Positions 28,160 through 38,642 of a stretch of 64,000 nt of DNA are shown here, in pieces. The notes beneath the pieces were generated by a model, which searched no databases, had not been told where the DNA came from, and saw nothing but the letters and a program-made list of their open reading frames with translations. The position numbers and the translations under genes are program-made. Numbering within the stretch: position 1 is the first letter of the stretch; each line of letters begins with the position of its first letter. Source of the DNA: Prevotella sp. CAG:1185 (GTDB lineage: Bacteria; Bacteroidota; Bacteroidia; Bacteroidales; Bacteroidaceae); the NCBI GenBank assembly GCA_000436695.1, contig HF992589.1:34607-98606 (forward strand), read 5' to 3'.

Positions 28160-29172
28160 AAAGAAATTACAGATTCTTCGTGATAATCATTCCGACTATA
28201 GTTTTACTATTTATCATAAATATAATCTATGGTGCAGTGAAGATTCCAATGAATAGTATCATTGACATATTTTGCGGCAACAACAATGTAAGTGACAGTT
28301 GGAAATACATTATATTGGAAACACGCCTGCCACAAGCTTTAACCACAATATTATGTGGAGGAGCCTTAGCTGTAAGTGGATTACTTTTACAGACTGCATT
28401 CTGTAATCCACTTGCAGGTCCGTCAATTTTTGGTATTAATAGCGGGGCAAGCCTTGGAGTGGCATTTGTAATGCTACTGTTCGGCGGAAGTATCACTGCA
28501 GGAACTGTTTCATTAACCGGCTTTTTTGCAATATTGATTGCTGCATTTTTTGGAGCAATAGCAGTAATGGCGATATTATTATTGTTTTCGAATATTGTGA
28601 ATAACAATGTCATGCTCCTCATTACCGGCATTATGATAGGCTATATATCATCATCAGCAATATCTCTACTTAATTTTTTTGCTACAGAAGAAGGTGTACA
28701 TTCTTATATGATATGGGGACTTGGAAATTTTGGTGGCGTTTCAATGACTCAAATGCCAATGTTTGCAGTAGTAACTATTGCCGGTCTTATTTGTTCGTTA
28801 CTTCTTATTAAACCTTTAAATGCAATTTTACTTGGTGAACAATATGCGGAAAACCTTGGAATAAACACAATAAGGCTACGCAACTGTCTGTTGATCGTTA
28901 CAGGTCTGCTTACAGCTGTTACTACAGCATATTGTGGTCCAATTGCTTTTATTGGACTGGCTGTACCACATATAGCAAGAATGTTTCTCAAAACAGATAA
29001 CCATCGATATTTAATACCTGGTACAATTCTTACTGGAGCTGCCATATCATTGTTATGTAATATTATTTGTGTACTTCCGGGCGAAAATGGAATCATTCCT
29101 TTAAATGCCGTTACACCGATCATGGGAGCACCTGTTATCATATATGTTATTATAAAAGGAAGACACCAATAA
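28156..29172 (+). CDS. btuC: FecCD/BtuC-family permease
   Basis: This 338-residue inner-membrane permease has about ten hydrophobic helices. FecCD family motifs are visible: RLPQALTTILCGGALAVSGLLLQ, FGINSGASLGVAF, GPIAFIGLAVPHIARM and ELP-like PLNAVTPIMGAPVI. The start overlaps the btuF stop (ATGA). In this family the permease needs an ATPase (BtuD), but none follows here: about 480 nt of non-coding sequence and then genes on the opposite strand. The protein itself is full length. Confidence 0.88.
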   Translation: MKRNYRFFVIIIPTIVLLFIINIIYGAVKIPMNSIIDIFCGNNNVSDSWKYIILETRLPQALTTILCGGALAVSGLLLQTAFCNPLAGPSIFGINSGASLGVAFVMLLFGGSITAGTVSLTGFFAILIAAFFGAIAVMAILLLFSNIVNNNVMLLITGIMIGYISSSAISLLNFFATEEGVHSYMIWGLGNFGGVSMTQMPMFAVVTIAGLICSLLLIKPLNAILLGEQYAENLGINTIRLRNCLLIVTGLLTAVTTAYCGPIAFIGLAVPHIARMFLKTDNHRYLIPGTILTGAAISLLCNIICVLPGENGIIPLNAVTPIMGAPVIIYVIIKGRHQ

Positions 29173-29651
29173 TAAGATTCTACCAAAGTTTATCACAAAT
29201 ATTTCGTACCACTTACATTATTTTCTTAAGCCACCTGCATTTTTATCCATTTCAGCTGTATACTTAAGTGTCATTAAATTTCTTGTGGATTATTATTTGT
29301 CTTTTTCAGACATATCTGACCTTATCAAGAAAATGCAGACGGAAAGACGACAATAGCAAACAATAAATTTAAATGACTTTATTCACGCACTAATCGAAAC
29401 ACGTCCAAATAATCAATGATTTACGAACAGAAAATGGCCGAGTTACATATCATAACTCGGCCATTTTCTGTTCGCAAACAAGCCACTTTCACTCTGAAAG
29501 CAAATTACATTATTTTATTAATATTACAAACTAAAGACATCAGCGACAAACATATTATAAATTAAAATTTCCCAAAATATTACAATATTAAGCGTCACAG
29601 CAATAGTGCCCATAGAAATTTATCTGAAACTTGTGAATAATCTCCCCTATT
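29173..29651. other. Intergenic stretch after btuC
   Basis: No gene is supported in these 479 nt and no remnant of a transporter ATPase is recognisable. A weak, imperfect inverted pair (gtcattaaattt near 29270 and aaatttaaatgac near 29364) may be a relic of a small element. The only firm structure is the strong hairpin at 29424-29474. Confidence 0.6.
29424..29474. terminator. Perfect 22-bp hairpin, probable bidirectional terminator
   Basis: Arms 29424-29445 and 29453-29474 are perfectly complementary around catatca. The core ggccgagtta/taactcggcc is bordered by A-rich and T-rich tracts inside the stem, so either strand could read as GC stem plus U-rich tail. It sits between convergent genes (btuC and the DUF5715 gene), as expected for a shared terminator. 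Confidence 0.75.
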
Positions 29652-30470
29652 TTATCTCACCGTTATATGAAAACAACCTTGGTGCACTTCATACTTAATA
29701 TAGCAACGATTATTATCACGCATGTCACGCAACACTTCACTAAGCACCCATTTCAACGTATCATTACGCACAACGCGACCTTTGCTTCCATCAATACGGT
29801 CAACCGTTTTATAACGATTATAACATACATCAAAAGTTGTTCCATAAAGATGGCATGAATTTTCAGTGGCATTACCATTATGACCTCTAAGTTTCTTTAC
29901 ATCATCACGTGAACGTAATACACTAGTAACAATAATCTGGTGCAAAGGTATATTCTTAATTCGAAGACTATCGTAATATGCTCGTCCTATATCATTCAGC
30001 AACACTGCTGCACGAGGAACAAGATATGGAATACTATTTCGCAACGGATCTACAAAAAAATACGGATTAGCCCCAATAAAGACAAGCTCCTTCTTTCTAT
30101 TTTCTGCATCTTCCCTATTTTCTACAGGAGTTACGCCATGCTTATTTGCAGCAATCAGTTGCACATCATTATTATCAGGAAAAGTTCTACTAAATCCCGG
30201 AACACTATTTATACGATTTTTTATAACATTACCTTCTTTATCATAAAAAGATGTCGTTTGAAAAACGGACGATGTTATATGTACTTTTTCTACAGTATTT
30301 ATCTTCCGTCCAATAGTATCCTCTGGAGATTTTTCCAACATACTTTTGCTCATACCGTCACTAACCGGCACCCTATCTTTTGCCACTGAAGGAAAAATAA
30401 GTCGGACAATTGCCAAAATCACAACCACTATAATAAACCCTAACAAATATCTGTTTTTGGTTATTTTCAT
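29652..30470 (-). CDS. DUF5715-family exported protein
   Basis: This 272-residue protein has one N-terminal hydrophobic segment (about residues 9-27), so it is probably anchored in the inner membrane facing the periplasm. The C-terminal half has VTSVLRSRDDVKKLR, NATENSCHLYGTTFDVCY and KYEVHQGCFHITV. The spacing of His, Asp and a late His resembles the zinc site of D-Ala-D-Ala carboxypeptidases of the VanY/M15 fold. DUF5715 is my recalled family; the peptidase role is inference. It is downstream of a metallopeptidase-like gene in the same orientation, 121 nt apart. Confidence 0.72.
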   Translation of the reverse strand: MKITKNRYLLGFIIVVVILAIVRLIFPSVAKDRVPVSDGMSKSMLEKSPEDTIGRKINTVEKVHITSSVFQTTSFYDKEGNVIKNRINSVPGFSRTFPDNNDVQLIAANKHGVTPVENREDAENRKKELVFIGANPYFFVDPLRNSIPYLVPRAAVLLNDIGRAYYDSLRIKNIPLHQIIVTSVLRSRDDVKKLRGHNGNATENSCHLYGTTFDVCYNRYKTVDRIDGSKGRVVRNDTLKWVLSEVLRDMRDNNRCYIKYEVHQGCFHITVR

Positions 30471-30591
30471 AATAACAATTATTTTTCGGAATAAAACTTA
30501 TCTCAACAACATGAGAACACATTAAATAACAAATGTCACCATTGCAACATACCAATACTATATCATCAAAATTCCAACTAAAGTTCAAATA

Positions 30592-31575
30592 CTAATCAAC
30601 ATACATTTTCTGAATAGTATTAACAATCTTTTCAATAATTTCAGGATTAGGTAATTCCTTTTCCGATCCGCAAAGTGCAAGTGAGAAATTATCAGCAAGA
30701 CATTCTTCCGGATTTATCACATAGCCAGTATTCCGCCCTACCTTATCGTAAAAGTCTGATGCATCATCCAAATCATACACAATGGTTTTATGATCTTTCA
30801 TCATAGGATTAAAATTATTGTCCAAAGGAACCAATCCTATATGGACATAATCAAAAAACGAGCCACCTGCATAATCTTTATCAGAACGTATAATCATTGT
30901 ACATGGCATAGCCTTACCATCTACAGTAAACATGGCATAATTGTCATAACTATTAACATCAGGATTGGATATGAACCTATCTTTTATATCATCAGCAAAC
31001 TTTATTTCCTTATTCAATATCTTAAATCCGATAATTTCATACATAGACTTTCTGAATTCCTTATTGTCACGTGTCAAAACATGAAAAAGCTCGTGAGCCA
31101 ACAATTTTGCAAGCCTTTTAGTATCTATCCTTTTCAAAAAGCCCTCCCCTATACATATTACATCGCCTCGAGTATAAGCCGCAGCTCCACCTTCTTCTTC
31201 CATTGTAGTCTTAATAAGTAGCAACTCCTTCGGTATAGGCAACTTTATTCTTTTTCTTTCAATGTTATCGCTTAACACATCAAAAGCTTTAATTATAGAG
31301 TCTTTTTCTTCTTTTGTAAAGTTTCCTGTGCTCTGTTCAATCTTATTAAGCAAATCCTTTCGCGTTGCTCCCTTATTTCCGACACGTGCCTCTAAATCAA
31401 ATTTTCCAAGGCTCTCAATATATTTATCTGAAACTGTCAACACCTTGTCTGCCTGTCTTTTATCCGCGAATTTAAAAGAGAAATTATTATTTTCGGCATA
31501 TGTTAAACCACTGAAAAATGTAATGCACAGACAAGATAAAAGTGTACGTCTATTTATTTGTTTTATAATATACAT
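30592..31575 (-). CDS. Exported protein with HExxH zinc-peptidase motif, unknown family
   Basis: This 327-residue protein starts MYIIKQINRRTLLSCLCITFFSGLTYA, a clear signal peptide. A longer frame exists upstream to 31683, but the promoter (31601-31631) lies inside it, so the ATG at 31575 is chosen. The central LLAHELFHVLTRDN carries HELFH, the gluzincin motif. A downstream NPEECLADNFSLAL holds the Glu that could be the third zinc ligand (NPEE..ADNF). These fit a secreted metallopeptidase, though I do not recognise the family or substrate. The preceding region 31576-31890 is non-coding and holds two divergent promoters. Confidence 0.75.
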   Translation of the reverse strand: MYIIKQINRRTLLSCLCITFFSGLTYAENNNFSFKFADKRQADKVLTVSDKYIESLGKFDLEARVGNKGATRKDLLNKIEQSTGNFTKEEKDSIIKAFDVLSDNIERKRIKLPIPKELLLIKTTMEEEGGAAAYTRGDVICIGEGFLKRIDTKRLAKLLAHELFHVLTRDNKEFRKSMYEIIGFKILNKEIKFADDIKDRFISNPDVNSYDNYAMFTVDGKAMPCTMIIRSDKDYAGGSFFDYVHIGLVPLDNNFNPMMKDHKTIVYDLDDASDFYDKVGRNTGYVINPEECLADNFSLALCGSEKELPNPEIIEKIVNTIQKMYVD

Positions 31576-31600
31576 AAGTTCATAACAATTAAAACAGATG

Positions 31601-31631
31601 CAAAGATAATGCAAGTATACGTAAATACAAA
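31601..31631 (-). promoter_or_regulatory. Promoter of the HELFH protein gene
   Basis: Minus-strand TTTG (31628-31631), a 19-nt spacer and TATCTTTG (31601-31608) are a consensus Bacteroidetes promoter. It places the RNA start near 31595, downstream of the longest possible start codon, and therefore decides the start at 31575. Confidence 0.75.
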
Positions 31632-31856
31632 AATAAATAAGTTTTTTTGTCAATACGTAAAAACAAAACATGATAATCAACAAACTTTTAATTCTACCAA
31701 TGACATGTAAACATCATATATTTTCTTTGCTTGCGTAACGTTTAATATTCTATACAGAATCAAGCACACCTATAACACGGCACAGTCAAACAATAAGCAT
31801 TTTCGGCTTAAAGTAAAAAAGATAGAAAAAACGACGAAATATTGAAAAAGTTTCTG

Positions 31857-31864
31857 TAATTTTG
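31857..31864 (+). promoter_or_regulatory. -7 element for phoH
   Basis: TAATTTTG followed by cac is a good Bacteroidetes -7 box. Predicted transcription starts about 20 nt before the TTG start at 31891. The -33 element is not obvious. Confidence 0.55.
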
Positions 31865-31890
31865 CACAATAATATTAAATACGAACAAAA

Positions 31891-32850
31891 TTGATCGAGA
31901 AGCACATTGTACTTGAAGACATTGATCCGGTAATTCTATACGGTGTCAATAACACGCATCTGCAAATAGTCAAAGCGCTATATCCCAAACTGAGAATAGT
32001 CGCACGTGACAATGTAATACGCGTATTGGGCGATGAAGAGCAGATGGCAAATTTTGAAGAAAACATTGAAAAGATACGCAAACATGTATTAAAATATAAC
32101 TCGATTAATGAAGACGACCTTATTAATATAATCAAAGGCAGAAAGGAAAAAGACGATACATCAAAAGATGTAGTTGTATATAATATATCAGGCAAGCCGA
32201 TTAAAAGCAGGAGCGCGAACCAGCAAAAGCTCATTGATGCTTATGAGCAAAATGATATGATATTTGCCGTAGGTCCCGCCGGTACAGGTAAGACATATTT
32301 AAGTATAGCACTTGCAGTAAAAGCTCTAAAGGAAAAAGCGACGAAAAAGATTATTTTAAGTCGTCCAGCAGTAGAAGCTGGAGAGAAATTAGGTTTTCTG
32401 CCTGGCGACATGAAGGATAAAATAGACCCATATCTGCAACCTCTCTATGATGCTCTGGAGGATATGATACCTGCCGTAAAATTGCAGGATATGATAGAAA
32501 AGCATATTATACAGATTGCTCCACTGGCGTTTATGAGAGGAAGGACACTGAGCGACGCTGTAATAATCCTCGACGAGGCACAAAATACTACATCTGCGCA
32601 AATCCGAATGTTCCTCACACGACTCGGATGGAACGCTAAAATGATTATAACAGGAGACCTAACACAGGTAGACCTGCCTCATGGCACAACAAGCGGACTG
32701 CGTGAAGCCATACGTGTGTTAAAAGGCATTGAAGGTATATCTTTCATTAATATGGATCAAAAAGACATTGTCAGACATAAGCTTGTAACAAGAATTGTCA
32801 ACGCATACGAGAGAGACAAAGAATTAAAAGATAAGCAAAAGGTTTTATAA
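31891..32850 (+). CDS. phoH: PhoH-family ATPase
   Basis: This 319-residue PhoH-like protein has an N-terminal KH-like part (about 1-110) and a P-loop ATPase domain with Walker [12 protein letters not shown] near 128-138. It also has [24 protein letters not shown] (Walker B) and [11 protein letters not shown]. Relatives act in RNA metabolism, possibly as a helicase partner of YbeY. The start codon is TTG; no ATG is near, and [13 protein letters not shown] fits the family. It heads a run of genes ending at pyrF; purC starts 13 nt after its stop. Confidence 0.92.
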   Translation: MIEKHIVLEDIDPVILYGVNNTHLQIVKALYPKLRIVARDNVIRVLGDEEQMANFEENIEKIRKHVLKYNSINEDDLINIIKGRKEKDDTSKDVVVYNISGKPIKSRSANQQKLIDAYEQNDMIFAVGPAGTGKTYLSIALAVKALKEKATKKIILSRPAVEAGEKLGFLPGDMKDKIDPYLQPLYDALEDMIPAVKLQDMIEKHIIQIAPLAFMRGRTLSDAVIILDEAQNTTSAQIRMFLTRLGWNAKMIITGDLTQVDLPHGTTSGLREAIRVLKGIEGISFINMDQKDIVRHKLVTRIVNAYERDKELKDKQKVL

Positions 32851-32863
32851 TAAATCAACAATA

Positions 32864-33811
32864 ATGAAAGCACTTACAAGAACAGATTTCCATTTCGATG
32901 GACAAAAAAGCGTATATCATGGTAAAGTACGCGATGTTTACAACATCAACGATGACATTATCGTAATGATTGCAACTGACAGAATTTCAGCGTTCGACGT
33001 TATTCTGCCTAAAGGAATTCCTTTTAAAGGCCAGGTTCTTAACCAAATCGCATCAAAATTTCTGGATCAGACAAAAGACATCTGTCCAAACTGGAAGCTA
33101 GCAACTCCAGACCCAATGGTTACAGTAGGTCTGAAATGCGAAGGATTCCGTGTTGAAATGATTATACGTTCAATCCTGACCGGTTCGGCATGGCGTGAGT
33201 ACCAAAAGGGATGCCGCGAACTTTGTGGCGTTAAATTGCCTGACGGCATGAAAGAGAATCAGCGTTTCCCGGAGCCTATCATAACACCTACAACTAAGGC
33301 AGACGAGGGACATGACATGAACATCTCTAAAGAAGAGATAATTGCTCAAGGCATAGTAAGCAAAGAAGACTATGAAGTAATGGAAGACTATACTCGTAAA
33401 ATTTTTGCACGTGGCCAGGAAATTGCAGCAAAACATGGACTTATACTTGTTGATACCAAATACGAATTTGGCAAAAGAGATGGAAAGGTTTATCTCATTG
33501 ACGAAGTTCATACTCCCGACAGTAGCCGCTACTTCTATGCTGACGGTTATGAAGAAAAATTTGCTAAAGGTGAGCCACAGCGTCAGTTGTCAAAAGAGTT
33601 TGTACGCCAATGGCTTATTGAGCACAATTTCATGAATGAGCCTGGTCAGACCATGCCGGAGATTACAGACGAGTATGCTGAAAGTGTAAGCGAACGTTAC
33701 ATTGAACTGTTTGAGCATATCACAGGCGACAAGTTCGACAAAGCTGCCGAAGATGGCGACATTGCCGCAAGAATAGAAAGAAACGTCAATAATTATCTGA
33801 AGAACAGATAA
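32864..33811 (+). CDS. purC: Phosphoribosylaminoimidazole-succinocarboxamide synthase
   Basis: This 315-residue SAICAR synthetase joins aspartate to CAIR in purine synthesis. Its motifs are GKVRDVY near the N-terminus, [23 protein letters not shown], and [18 protein letters not shown]. The length matches the longer form common in Bacteroidetes and yeast rather than the about 240-residue E. coli form. It sits in a cluster with purM 1.6 kb away. Confidence 0.96.
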   Translation: MKALTRTDFHFDGQKSVYHGKVRDVYNINDDIIVMIATDRISAFDVILPKGIPFKGQVLNQIASKFLDQTKDICPNWKLATPDPMVTVGLKCEGFRVEMIIRSILTGSAWREYQKGCRELCGVKLPDGMKENQRFPEPIITPTTKADEGHDMNISKEEIIAQGIVSKEDYEVMEDYTRKIFARGQEIAAKHGLILVDTKYEFGKRDGKVYLIDEVHTPDSSRYFYADGYEEKFAKGEPQRQLSKEFVRQWLIEHNFMNEPGQTMPEITDEYAESVSERYIELFEHITGDKFDKAAEDGDIAARIERNVNNYLKNR

Positions 33812-33860
33812 TCTCTGATATACATTCCATCGCATCATGCCTTCTTAAAATCATATAAAA

Positions 33861-34598
33861 ATGACCTATAAGCAGGAACGAATAACACCATATAATAACG
33901 GACAAGAAAAGAGTAAACAAGTTGAAACAATGTTTGACACCATAGCTCATTCATACGACTTGTTAAATCACAGGCTGTCTCTTGGTATTGATTATTTGTG
34001 GAGGAATACAGCAATAAAGCAGCTTAAGCCTTTTAAACCGGCTATCATATTGGATGTTGCAACCGGCACTGGCGATTTTGCCATTAAATCAGCCAAAGAA
34101 CTTTCACCGGATAAAGTTATAGGCATTGACATATCTGAAGGCATGATGCGTATTGGACAAGAAAAGGTCAAGAATGAAGGATTGGATAATATTATAAGTT
34201 TTGCCAAGGAAGATTGCGAAAAACTATCTTATAAAGACAATACCTTCGATGCTATTATTACCGCATTCGGAATAAGGAACTTCCAGAATTTGGACACAAG
34301 TCTGGAAGAAATGTGCAGGGTTTTAAAAAAAGGCGGGCACGTAAGTATTCTGGAATTGAGTCAGCCCGTAAAATTCCCAATGAAACAATTATTCTGGATA
34401 TATTCTCACACTATACTTCCTATATATGGAAAAATTGTTTCGAAAGACAAAAATGCATATCGCTATTTGACAACAACAATTGAAGCTTTTCCTCAAGGCG
34501 AAGTGATGGTTGGTATTCTTAAAAAAGCCGGATTTTCAGAAGCTACATTTAAGCGCTTGACATTCGGCATATGTACTTGTTATTTTGCAACTAAATAA
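33861..34598 (+). CDS. ubiE: Demethylmenaquinone methyltransferase
   Basis: This 245-residue SAM-dependent methyltransferase has motif [14 protein letters not shown], motif II-like [16 protein letters not shown] and the UbiE signature [13 protein letters not shown]. It methylates demethylmenaquinone in the last step of menaquinone synthesis, the main respiratory quinone in this phylum. The name menG is equally valid. The aroE stop-start spacing downstream is 11 nt, so they are probably co-transcribed. Confidence 0.94.
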   Translation: MTYKQERITPYNNGQEKSKQVETMFDTIAHSYDLLNHRLSLGIDYLWRNTAIKQLKPFKPAIILDVATGTGDFAIKSAKELSPDKVIGIDISEGMMRIGQEKVKNEGLDNIISFAKEDCEKLSYKDNTFDAIITAFGIRNFQNLDTSLEEMCRVLKKGGHVSILELSQPVKFPMKQLFWIYSHTILPIYGKIVSKDKNAYRYLTTTIEAFPQGEVMVGILKKAGFSEATFKRLTFGICTCYFATK

Positions 34599-34609
34599 TA
34601 TATTAGGTT

Positions 34610-35356
34610 ATGGATAAATACGGATTAATCGGTTACCCGTTAGGCCATTCATTTTCAAAAAGTTATTTCAATGAAAAATTTGAAAATGAGAAAATAGACG
34701 CTGAATACATAAATTTTGAAATTCCGACACTCGACTCCCTTCCGGAAATTTTGGCTTCAAACCCGGAATTAAAAGGTCTTAACGTAACAATACCACACAA
34801 GGAAAAAGTTATCAGTTACCTCGACTCCATAAGTCCTGAGGCTAGAGCCATTGGAGCTGTTAATGTCATAAGAGTTGACCACAAGGGAAACAATACATTC
34901 TTGAAAGGTTTCAATAGTGACGTCATTGGTTTCACAAAAAGTATTGAGCCTCTATTAGAAAGATTCCACAAAAAAGCTTTAATACTTGGCACCGGAGGTG
35001 CCTCAAAAGCGATAAACTTTGGTCTGAAATCATTAGGACTTGAAACTGTGTTTGTCAGCCGCTTTGAGCGTCCCGGCACGATACAATATTCACAAATCAC
35101 CCCGGATATAATTCAAGAGTATAATGTTATAGTTAATTGTACTCCGTGTGGTATGTATCCACATATTGACGAATGTCCACAGTTGCCTTATGATGCAATA
35201 ACCAGTAAGAATCTTCTTTACGATTTGCTTTATAATCCGGACGAAACTCTATTTATGAAGAAAGGAGCATTGCATGGTGCCACTGTAAAAAACGGATTGG
35301 AAATGCTTTTGCTACAAGCTTTTGCAAGTTGGGAATTTTGGCATAATAAAGAATGA
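34610..35356 (+). CDS. aroE: Shikimate dehydrogenase
   Basis: This 248-residue NADPH-dependent enzyme of the shikimate pathway begins MDKYGLIGYPLGHSFSKSYFN, which binds shikimate. The active-site segment LNVTIPHKEKV contains the catalytic Lys. GTGGASKAI binds the nucleotide and NCTPCGMYP follows. It is slightly shorter than E. coli AroE (272). It follows ubiE by 11 nt. Confidence 0.94.
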   Translation: MDKYGLIGYPLGHSFSKSYFNEKFENEKIDAEYINFEIPTLDSLPEILASNPELKGLNVTIPHKEKVISYLDSISPEARAIGAVNVIRVDHKGNNTFLKGFNSDVIGFTKSIEPLLERFHKKALILGTGGASKAINFGLKSLGLETVFVSRFERPGTIQYSQITPDIIQEYNVIVNCTPCGMYPHIDECPQLPYDAITSKNLLYDLLYNPDETLFMKKGALHGATVKNGLEMLLLQAFASWEFWHNKE

Positions 35357-35398
35357 AATAGATTTAATTTTAGATAACGTATAAAATTATTTTTAATA

Positions 35399-36568
35399 AT
35401 GGATTCACATAACCGCTACATGATGCGTGGCGTTTCTGCTGCAAAAGAAGACGTGCACAACGCCATTAAAAACATAGATAAAGGAATTTTTCCACAAGCT
35501 TTTTGTAAAATAATTCCAGATATTCTTGGAGGTGATCCGGAGTATTGTAATATTATGCATGCTGATGGTGCAGGAACAAAGTCATCGTTGGCATATATGT
35601 ATTGGAAAGAAACCGGCGACTTAAGCGTATGGAAAGGCATTGCACAAGATGCTCTTATAATGAACACAGATGATCTTCTTTGTGTCGGAGCCGTTGACAA
35701 TATACTTGTTTCAAGCACAATCGGAAGAAACAAGATGCTTGTTCCGGGTGAAGTCATTTCCGCAATAATAAATGGAACCGACGAACTTCTAGCAAGCATG
35801 CGAGATATGGGTATCGGAATTTACGCAACAGGAGGAGAGACTGCTGATGTTGGCGATTTGGTCAGGACCATCATTGTGGACTCTACAGTTACTTGCAGAA
35901 TGAAACGTAGTGATGTCATCAACAATGCGAACATACGTCCTGGTGATGTTATCGTTGGCCTCGCCTCATTTGGTCAGGCGACATATGAGAGCAGCTACAA
36001 CGGAGGTATGGGAAGCAACGGATTAACTAGTGCACGTCATGACGTTTTTGCAAAATATCTTGCAGAAAAATATCCGGAAAGCTATGATCATGCAGTACCT
36101 GAAGAACTTGTATACAGCGGACATTACCATCTGGATGATAAATTAAATGACGTACCTGTTAATGCAGGAAAACTTGTTCTATCACCTACCAGAACTTATG
36201 CGCCTGTTATAAAACGTATTCTTGACGAACTGCGTCCTGAAATTCACGGAATGGTACACTGCACAGGTGGAGCTCAGACTAAAGTCCTTCATTTTGTCAA
36301 TGAACATTGTAAAGTTATAAAGGACAATATGTTCCCTGTTCCTCCATTGTTCCGCATCATTAGAGAAGAAAGTCAAACAGACTGGAAAGAAATGTATAAA
36401 GTGTTCAACATGGGACACAGAATGGAAATATACGTAAGACCTGAAGTTGCAGATAAAGTAATAAACATAAGCAAGAGCTTCAATATCGATGCACAGGTTA
36501 TCGGACATATCGAAGAAGGAGAAAGAAGTCTGACTATTAAATCTGAATTTGGAGAATTTAACTATTAA
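35399..36568 (+). CDS. purM: Phosphoribosylformylglycinamidine cyclo-ligase (AIR synthetase)
   Basis: This 389-residue PurM closes the imidazole ring in purine synthesis with ATP. The motifs fit the PurM/PurL-type ATP-binding fold: HADGAGTKSSLAYMYW, DALIMNTDDLLCVGA, GIYATGGETADVGD and PGDVIVGLASFGQA. It is longer than E. coli PurM (345) and belongs to the longer Bacteroidetes form. It directly precedes prfA (4-nt gap) and shares a run with purC. Confidence 0.9.
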   Translation: MDSHNRYMMRGVSAAKEDVHNAIKNIDKGIFPQAFCKIIPDILGGDPEYCNIMHADGAGTKSSLAYMYWKETGDLSVWKGIAQDALIMNTDDLLCVGAVDNILVSSTIGRNKMLVPGEVISAIINGTDELLASMRDMGIGIYATGGETADVGDLVRTIIVDSTVTCRMKRSDVINNANIRPGDVIVGLASFGQATYESSYNGGMGSNGLTSARHDVFAKYLAEKYPESYDHAVPEELVYSGHYHLDDKLNDVPVNAGKLVLSPTRTYAPVIKRILDELRPEIHGMVHCTGGAQTKVLHFVNEHCKVIKDNMFPVPPLFRIIREESQTDWKEMYKVFNMGHRMEIYVRPEVADKVINISKSFNIDAQVIGHIEEGERSLTIKSEFGEFNY

Positions 36569-36572
36569 TTAT

Positions 36573-37685
36573 ATGCCCGAAAATAACAGTATATTAGAAA
36601 AACTTGAAGGTCTTGAAAGCAGATATGAAGAGGTTGGCACACTAATAACTGACCCTTCTGTCATATCTGATCAGGAAAGATATGTAAGACTTACACGTGA
36701 ATACAAGGACCTTGACGAAATTATGAAGGCCCGTAAGAGATACATTGCCTGTCTAAATTCAATAAGCGAAGCTAAAGATATTTTAGCTAACGAAAGTGAT
36801 CCTGATTTAAAAGAAATGGCAAGAGAAGAACTTCAAGCAAATGAAGAATTACAGCCAAAGATTGAAGAAGAGATAAAAATCGCTCTAATTCCGAAAGATC
36901 CGGAAGACGCAAAAAATGTACAAATGGAGATACGAGCAGGAACAGGCGGTGACGAAGCCGCTCTATTTGCCGGAGATTTATTCCAAATGTACAAAAAATT
37001 TTGCGAATCTAAAGGGTGGTCACTTTCAGTAACAAGTGTAAGTGAAGGTGCTGTAGGTGGATATAAAGAAATAGATTTTGCCGTAAGTGGTGACAATGTT
37101 TACGGAACATTGAAATACGAATCTGGTGTTCACCGCGTACAACGTGTTCCTGCGACCGAAACCCAAGGACGTATGCATACAAGTGCCGCAACGGTTGCAG
37201 TATTACCTGAAGCTGACAAATTTGAGGTAAACATCAACGAAGGTGATATTAAATGGGATACATTCAGAAGTTCAGGCGCAGGAGGACAGAACGTAAACAA
37301 AGTTGAATCAGGTGTGCGTCTTCGCTATCCATGGAAGAATCCCAATACAGGAGAGGTTGAAGAGATTCTCATTGAATGTACAGAAACACGCGATCAGCCA
37401 AAAAACAAAGAAAGAGCATTGTCAAGACTTCGTACTTTTATATATGACAGAGAACATCAAAAATATATTGATGATATAGCAAATAGAAGGAAGACACTTG
37501 TTTCAACTGGTGACCGTAGTGCAAAGATAAGAACTTATAACTTCCAACAAGGTCGTGTAACAGACCATAGAATCGGATATACGACTCATGATCTTTCCGG
37601 ATTTCTTGGAGGTAATATACAAGACATGATTGATGCATTAACTGTAGCAGAAAATGCAGAACGCATGAAAGAAGCTGAATTATGA
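36573..37685 (+). CDS. prfA: Peptide chain release factor 1
   Basis: This 370-residue RF1 releases finished peptides at UAA/UAG. The peptidyl-transferase motif GAGGQNVN is present, and the codon-recognition region contains VPATETQGRMHTSAATVAV, the RF1 rather than RF2 pattern. The ATG at 36573 is preferred to a TTG 24 nt upstream that overlaps purM, because family proteins begin near SILEKLEGLESRYEEV. It is co-directional with purM and pyrF. Confidence 0.95.
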   Translation: MPENNSILEKLEGLESRYEEVGTLITDPSVISDQERYVRLTREYKDLDEIMKARKRYIACLNSISEAKDILANESDPDLKEMAREELQANEELQPKIEEEIKIALIPKDPEDAKNVQMEIRAGTGGDEAALFAGDLFQMYKKFCESKGWSLSVTSVSEGAVGGYKEIDFAVSGDNVYGTLKYESGVHRVQRVPATETQGRMHTSAATVAVLPEADKFEVNINEGDIKWDTFRSSGAGGQNVNKVESGVRLRYPWKNPNTGEVEEILIECTETRDQPKNKERALSRLRTFIYDREHQKYIDDIANRRKTLVSTGDRSAKIRTYNFQQGRVTDHRIGYTTHDLSGFLGGNIQDMIDALTVAENAERMKEAEL

Positions 37686-37814
37686 TATAATATCATATCC
37701 AAATCAAGATACAAAGATTTATTATGTAATGATTGTATTATGATATTCAGCAGCTTGTATAACAATTATATATGAACATTTATTTAATAATAGGGACAAA
37801 TAAGAGCAGCAACA

Positions 37815-38639
37815 ATGAACAGACAACAATTGGTTGAGCAGATATTCAATAAAAAATCATTTTTATGTGTTGGTCTAGACACTGACATAAAAAAGATACC
37901 AGAATGTCTGCTAAAGAACGAAGATCCGATATTTGATTTTAACAAGGCAATTATAGACGCGACAGAAAAATATTGCGTAGCATACAAGCCTAATCTTGCA
38001 TTCTATGAATGTATGGGTGTAAAAGGCATGATGTCATTTGAGCGTACAATAAAATATATCAAAGAAAACTACCCTAACCACTTTATTATTGCAGACGCAA
38101 AACGTGGTGACATTGGAAACACTTCTGCAATGTATGCCAGAACATTTTTTGAAGAGTACGATATTGATTCTCTTACTGTTGCGCCATATATGGGTGAAGA
38201 CAGTGTAACCCCTTTCCTTACTTATGAAGGGAAATGGGTTATATTACTTGCACTTACAAGCAACAAGGGATCACATGACTTTCAACTTACAACAGATCAA
38301 AGTGGCGAAAGACTGTTTGAAAAGGTAATTAAAACATCACAAAATTGGGGTAATGACCAAAACATGATGTATGTAGTTGGAGCAACACAAGGTTCAATGT
38401 TTCAAGACATTCGTAAAGTTGCGCCAAATCATTTCTTGCTTGTTCCCGGTGTAGGCGCTCAAGGCGGAAGTCTACAAGAAGTATGCAAATACGGAATAAT
38501 AAAAGACTGCGGCCTATTAGTCAACAGCAGTAGAGGAATCATCTATGCATCCAACGGGGCTGATTTTGCAGAAGCTGCAGCAGAAAAAGCTAAGGCTCTA
38601 CAAAATGAAATGGCAATAGAACTTAACAAAATCAAATAA
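37815..38639 (+). CDS. pyrF: Orotidine 5-prime-phosphate decarboxylase
   Basis: This 274-residue enzyme makes UMP from OMP. The catalytic segment [13 protein letters not shown] carries the Asp-Lys-Asp network of the type 2 (about 270 residue) Pyr[10 protein letters not shown] near the start and [11 protein letters not shown] near the phosphate site are also typical. A 129-nt gap separates it from prfA. A terminator follows at once. Confidence 0.95.
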   Translation: MNRQQLVEQIFNKKSFLCVGLDTDIKKIPECLLKNEDPIFDFNKAIIDATEKYCVAYKPNLAFYECMGVKGMMSFERTIKYIKENYPNHFIIADAKRGDIGNTSAMYARTFFEEYDIDSLTVAPYMGEDSVTPFLTYEGKWVILLALTSNKGSHDFQLTTDQSGERLFEKVIKTSQNWGNDQNMMYVVGATQGSMFQDIRKVAPNHFLLVPGVGAQGGSLQEVCKYGIIKDCGLLVNSSRGIIYASNGADFAEAAAEKAKALQNEMAIELNKIK

Positions 38640-38642
38640 GAC

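Noticed and set aside
29173..29423. Remnant of a btuD ATPase gene after btuC
   Set aside because: No Walker A, signature or Walker B fragments can be read in any frame.
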